The notes under the pieces are model-generated. The model searched no databases and was not told the origin of the DNA. It was given only the letters and a program-made list of their open reading frames with translations. A stretch of 64,000 bases of DNA from Fistularia commersonii. Lineage: Eukaryota; Chordata; Actinopteri; Syngnathiformes; Fistulariidae. The DNA lies in NCBI GenBank assembly GCA_037954325.1, contig JBBMNZ010000007.1, positions 17,744,001 to 17,808,000 of the forward strand. The letters run 5' to 3'. The translations under genes were made by a program, and so were the position numbers. Numbering within the stretch: the first letter of the stretch is position 1; each line of letters starts with the position of its first letter. This document shows, in pieces, positions 61,160-64,000 of the stretch.

Positions 61160-61400
61160 AAATCATTCATTCATTCATTCATTCGTTCATTCATCCATTC
61201 ATTACCTATACCACTCATCCTGCACTAAGGGTCATTGGGGTTGAAGCCTATCTAAGCTGTAAGAGAGGCAAAGCTTAACACTGGATTGGTCACCATTCAA
61301 ACAAAGGGCCAGTCATACAGAGACATGCAACTATTCACTCTTTTATTCAGTCATCTGGGCAAGTCTTTGTTGAGTACCACACAGAGAAATGATTCAGACT
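61160..61400 (-). repeat. SINE-like dispersed repeat, diverged, with (ATTC)n end
   Basis: Starts with ATTC/TTCA repeats, then TACCTATACCACTCATCCTG, CACTAAGGGTCATTGGGGTT and GATTGGTCACCATTCAAACA. It lies 250 bp after the previous copy in the same orientation, a partial tandem arrangement. Confidence 0.7.
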
Positions 61401-64000
61401 CAGAATATTGTCAGTATTTTCCTGTTTTGGGAAGAAAAATCCTGACAAAATACCACAGGAAAAAGTTCATTCCTTGATCAAAGTTCACAGCATCTGGATC
61501 CAACAAGACATTATAAGATAAAGTATCATTCAAAGTCTGCTGAAAACATTCAGGTTTCAGCTTTGACCTCTACTTACCACTGCTTTGAGTATCCTCATTG
61601 TTTCCTCTGGAAAGAAGGCTTATTATCCTAATTTCAAGCAAGCTGACTCTCAGTCTGACCGCCGCAGAGCGTTTTAGAAACTCTGACTAAAGTCTGACTG
61701 CTGTTTCTACCCATCGTCGCAGGTTAAGAAGTTTATAATGACAGAAAAGGGTACTCAGAGGATCTTTGAAAATTTCCAGAGACAACAGTCGAGACGTGCT
61801 TTAATAACTATTGCCGCCTGGTGTTTGACTGACAAATCCACAATGGCTTCCTTTGTGTTAGAAATGTATTCATTATTCAATAGTTACTGAGATACAGAAC
61901 TCACGCCTCTGACATATTTGGTAGTGGAGTCTTTCTGAACAGTGAAAAGCCCAAGTATCGCAGAAATGGTAGAATCTGATGATCTCAACTAGATTGTTCA
62001 TAAGAATACTTCATGGAGAATAAAGCACTCGCTGTCTGCCTCATTTGACTCAAAAAGTCGCTCATTTGTCTATGCTTTGAGTCTGGTCGCTTCTAGTTGC
62101 AATCACAGTACAGCTCTCAGCTGTTACTGCTTAAGTAGAAAACAAAAAACGAACAAATGGGAAGGATTAGATGACATATCTTCTACATACAACATTTTGA
62201 TCTCTAAATGCCATATTTATTGTTCTTAACTATTTTTATATTCATTGCTGATGATATTCTTTGCTCATTTTGATTTTTTTTAAGCATATATCTATTTTAG
62301 AATATGTTTCAAGTAACAATCTGTCGCGACATTCTGACCTAAATGTAGTTTATTGGCCACAAATAATGGAAAAAGCTGGCTAATACTCAGGAATCCATAG
62401 AACACATTAGCTTAGACTTCTTAAAGCTTTCCAAAGATATTTCAAGCCATGTGGATTAACAAGCTTTGGCTAGAAATACAGCATACGTTCAGAGTAAAAC
62501 TGTTAAAAAAATGACAATGAAAGACAGTGAAACACTATGAATAAAGCAAAGCCCTCCTTTTTGAAAATAAACCAAAAATGTAGTACAATTCAACAATTTC
62601 CTTCGGGATTAATAAGGTTGTTCTTAGTAGGGAAATACAGCAGCTAAATATCAACAGACTCATGTAAATGTACACATTTAAAGTCCTTACAATTCCAAAC
62701 TGTTTCCAAATCCACATGGACATCCCAGAACTTACAATTGTTCACCTTCAAATGACTTTTAACAAATTACATTTTCAACTTTACTTGTGTTAAATTAGAA
62801 TAGAAAGTTCTGGAGCCTGCATGCTAGCATTAGCTTAATAAACCCATTAAGGGCGGGCGTCAAGTTACCAGGGCAGATGCCCTAGATTTGAAAATGAAAC
62901 ACATGCTGTCAAATAATCAACAGATTGTCGTTTGGAGTTTTTGTTTAGTGATTTGTTAAAAGTTGCATGACTACTGGTTCATTGGGTGAAATAATATTGT
63001 AACCCCTAGTGCTACCCAGTGACCAATATGTAAATGACTTTGGGAGCAACATGGACCGCAAATGGAAATTTAATTCTGAATGGATTAACTATCTGAGTGG
63101 CAATGTCTGAACTAGAGACAGGAATAAACCTAGAGAGAAATAGGCAATACAGTGACTGACGCGAAGACTGGATAAGGTAGAACAGACAAACCAAGAATCT
63201 GATAAATAAAACAATATTTTAGAATACCAACCTCACTCTTAGGTGATCAATGTAAAATTGGTTCATGAGGAGGAACAGATCTGTGATGATGAAGCCCAAA
63301 CCAATGACATTTTAAGTATATAATGGGAAGAATTATATTTCATAGACAGAGGGGAACACAAAACAGGAAATACAAGAAAACAAGGTGAGCTAATGTAGAC
63401 AAATCCAACAACACAACAAAAATACAATAACCCAATGTCCAGAGTGGGGGATGCCACAACACTGAAAGACAAGAAGAAGGAGTCAAATAGTGAAGAGACT
63501 ACAGAGCAGTCTAATACACATGGGTTCCTAAAAATAATCCAAAACCAGACCATGGCATGCTTCAATTATGTTGATTGTTTGTATGTCCTTAGACTAGTTC
63601 TTTACTTATTTTCTACTGAGTGAGACAAGGATCCAGCTAAGAGATGGCACTCAAAAAGCTTGATTCTTGCCAAAATGTATGTGTGCGGAAGCCCGAACAC
63701 AAATAGACACAAGGATAATTTTCACTAATCCTCCAAGTGTCCCAAACTGTTTTGAAAATCAACTGTGTCAAAGGTGAAAAGACAATACACTACTGACTTA
63801 TACTGAGAGAAACGTGAGTGTTGTCATTGGACACAATTCTCTGACAGTAATGGTTTCTACAAAACAACCCCCATTTAAATATCGTAATTTGATTTGTTTG
63901 GGATGATGATATTTCTTAAGTTTAGAAGAGTCACAGGATTAAATTAGTCCATTCGTCTTGAAGGCACTGTGAACAAAGCCTGATATTTATAACCTTCAGA
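61400..64000. other. Right-end flank without recognised genes
   Basis: AT-rich DNA. GAATTGTAC-type sequence near 62580-62620 (AATTTCCTTCGGGATTAATA) resembles a LINE 3' end. Frames up to 100 codons have no domain features. Confidence 0.5.

Overview
The window looks like teleost fish genomic DNA. The evidence is vertebrate-type split exons with GT/AG borders, very dense (CA/GT)n microsatellites, and repeat families typical of bony fish: a Tc1/mariner MITE with a CTGCTCAAAAAAATAAAGGG terminus, CR1/L2-like LINE ends, hAT and pogo relics, and a Ty3/gypsy fragment. The species cannot be told from the sequence. No prokaryotic operon, CRISPR array or plasmid feature is present.

One real protein-coding gene can be supported: pmepa1 (prostate transmembrane protein, androgen induced 1; TMEPAI). 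It lies on the minus strand and fills most of the window. Five coding exons were read directly: 46936-46834, 14403-14249, 12173-12120, 12043-11691 and 10690-10363. They have consistent GT/AG borders and phases and join into a 330-codon frame with no internal stop. The predicted protein has a short glycosylatable N-terminus, one membrane span, two PPxY motifs and a PPNR Smad-interaction motif. By family knowledge it limits TGF-beta/Smad signalling and recruits Nedd4-type E3 ligases at endosomes. Intron 1 is about 32.4 kb, intron 2 about 2.1 kb, intron 3 only 76 nt and intron 4 about 1.0 kb.

Layout: 1-1,850 is a broken Ty3/gypsy fragment. 1,850-10,360 is pmepa1 3' UTR plus downstream flank, with a foldback repeat at 9.1-9.3 kb. 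10,363-14,403 holds exons 5 to 2, with a MITE and a SINE/LINE tail in intron 4. 14,404-46,833 is intron 1, with long CA tracts, a deleted pogo/Tigger-like element (22.6-23.4 kb), a hAT relic (28.4-29.9 kb), SINE-like repeats and scattered candidate regulatory sites. 46.8-47.3 kb is exon 1, a GC-rich candidate promoter and a 22-unit TATC/GATA tract. 47.3-64 kb is upstream flank carrying a nearly complete but dead hAT element with terminal repeats and an 8-bp target duplication (49,973-52,370), several LINE fragments, another hAT relic and more SINE-like repeats.

No previously undescribed molecular system was found. The best leads are regulatory: palindromic Smad sites in intron 1, CTCF-like sites near the 3' end, a GATA repeat at the promoter and a MITE beside a splice donor. 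There is also one unassigned exon-like segment at 56.6 kb.
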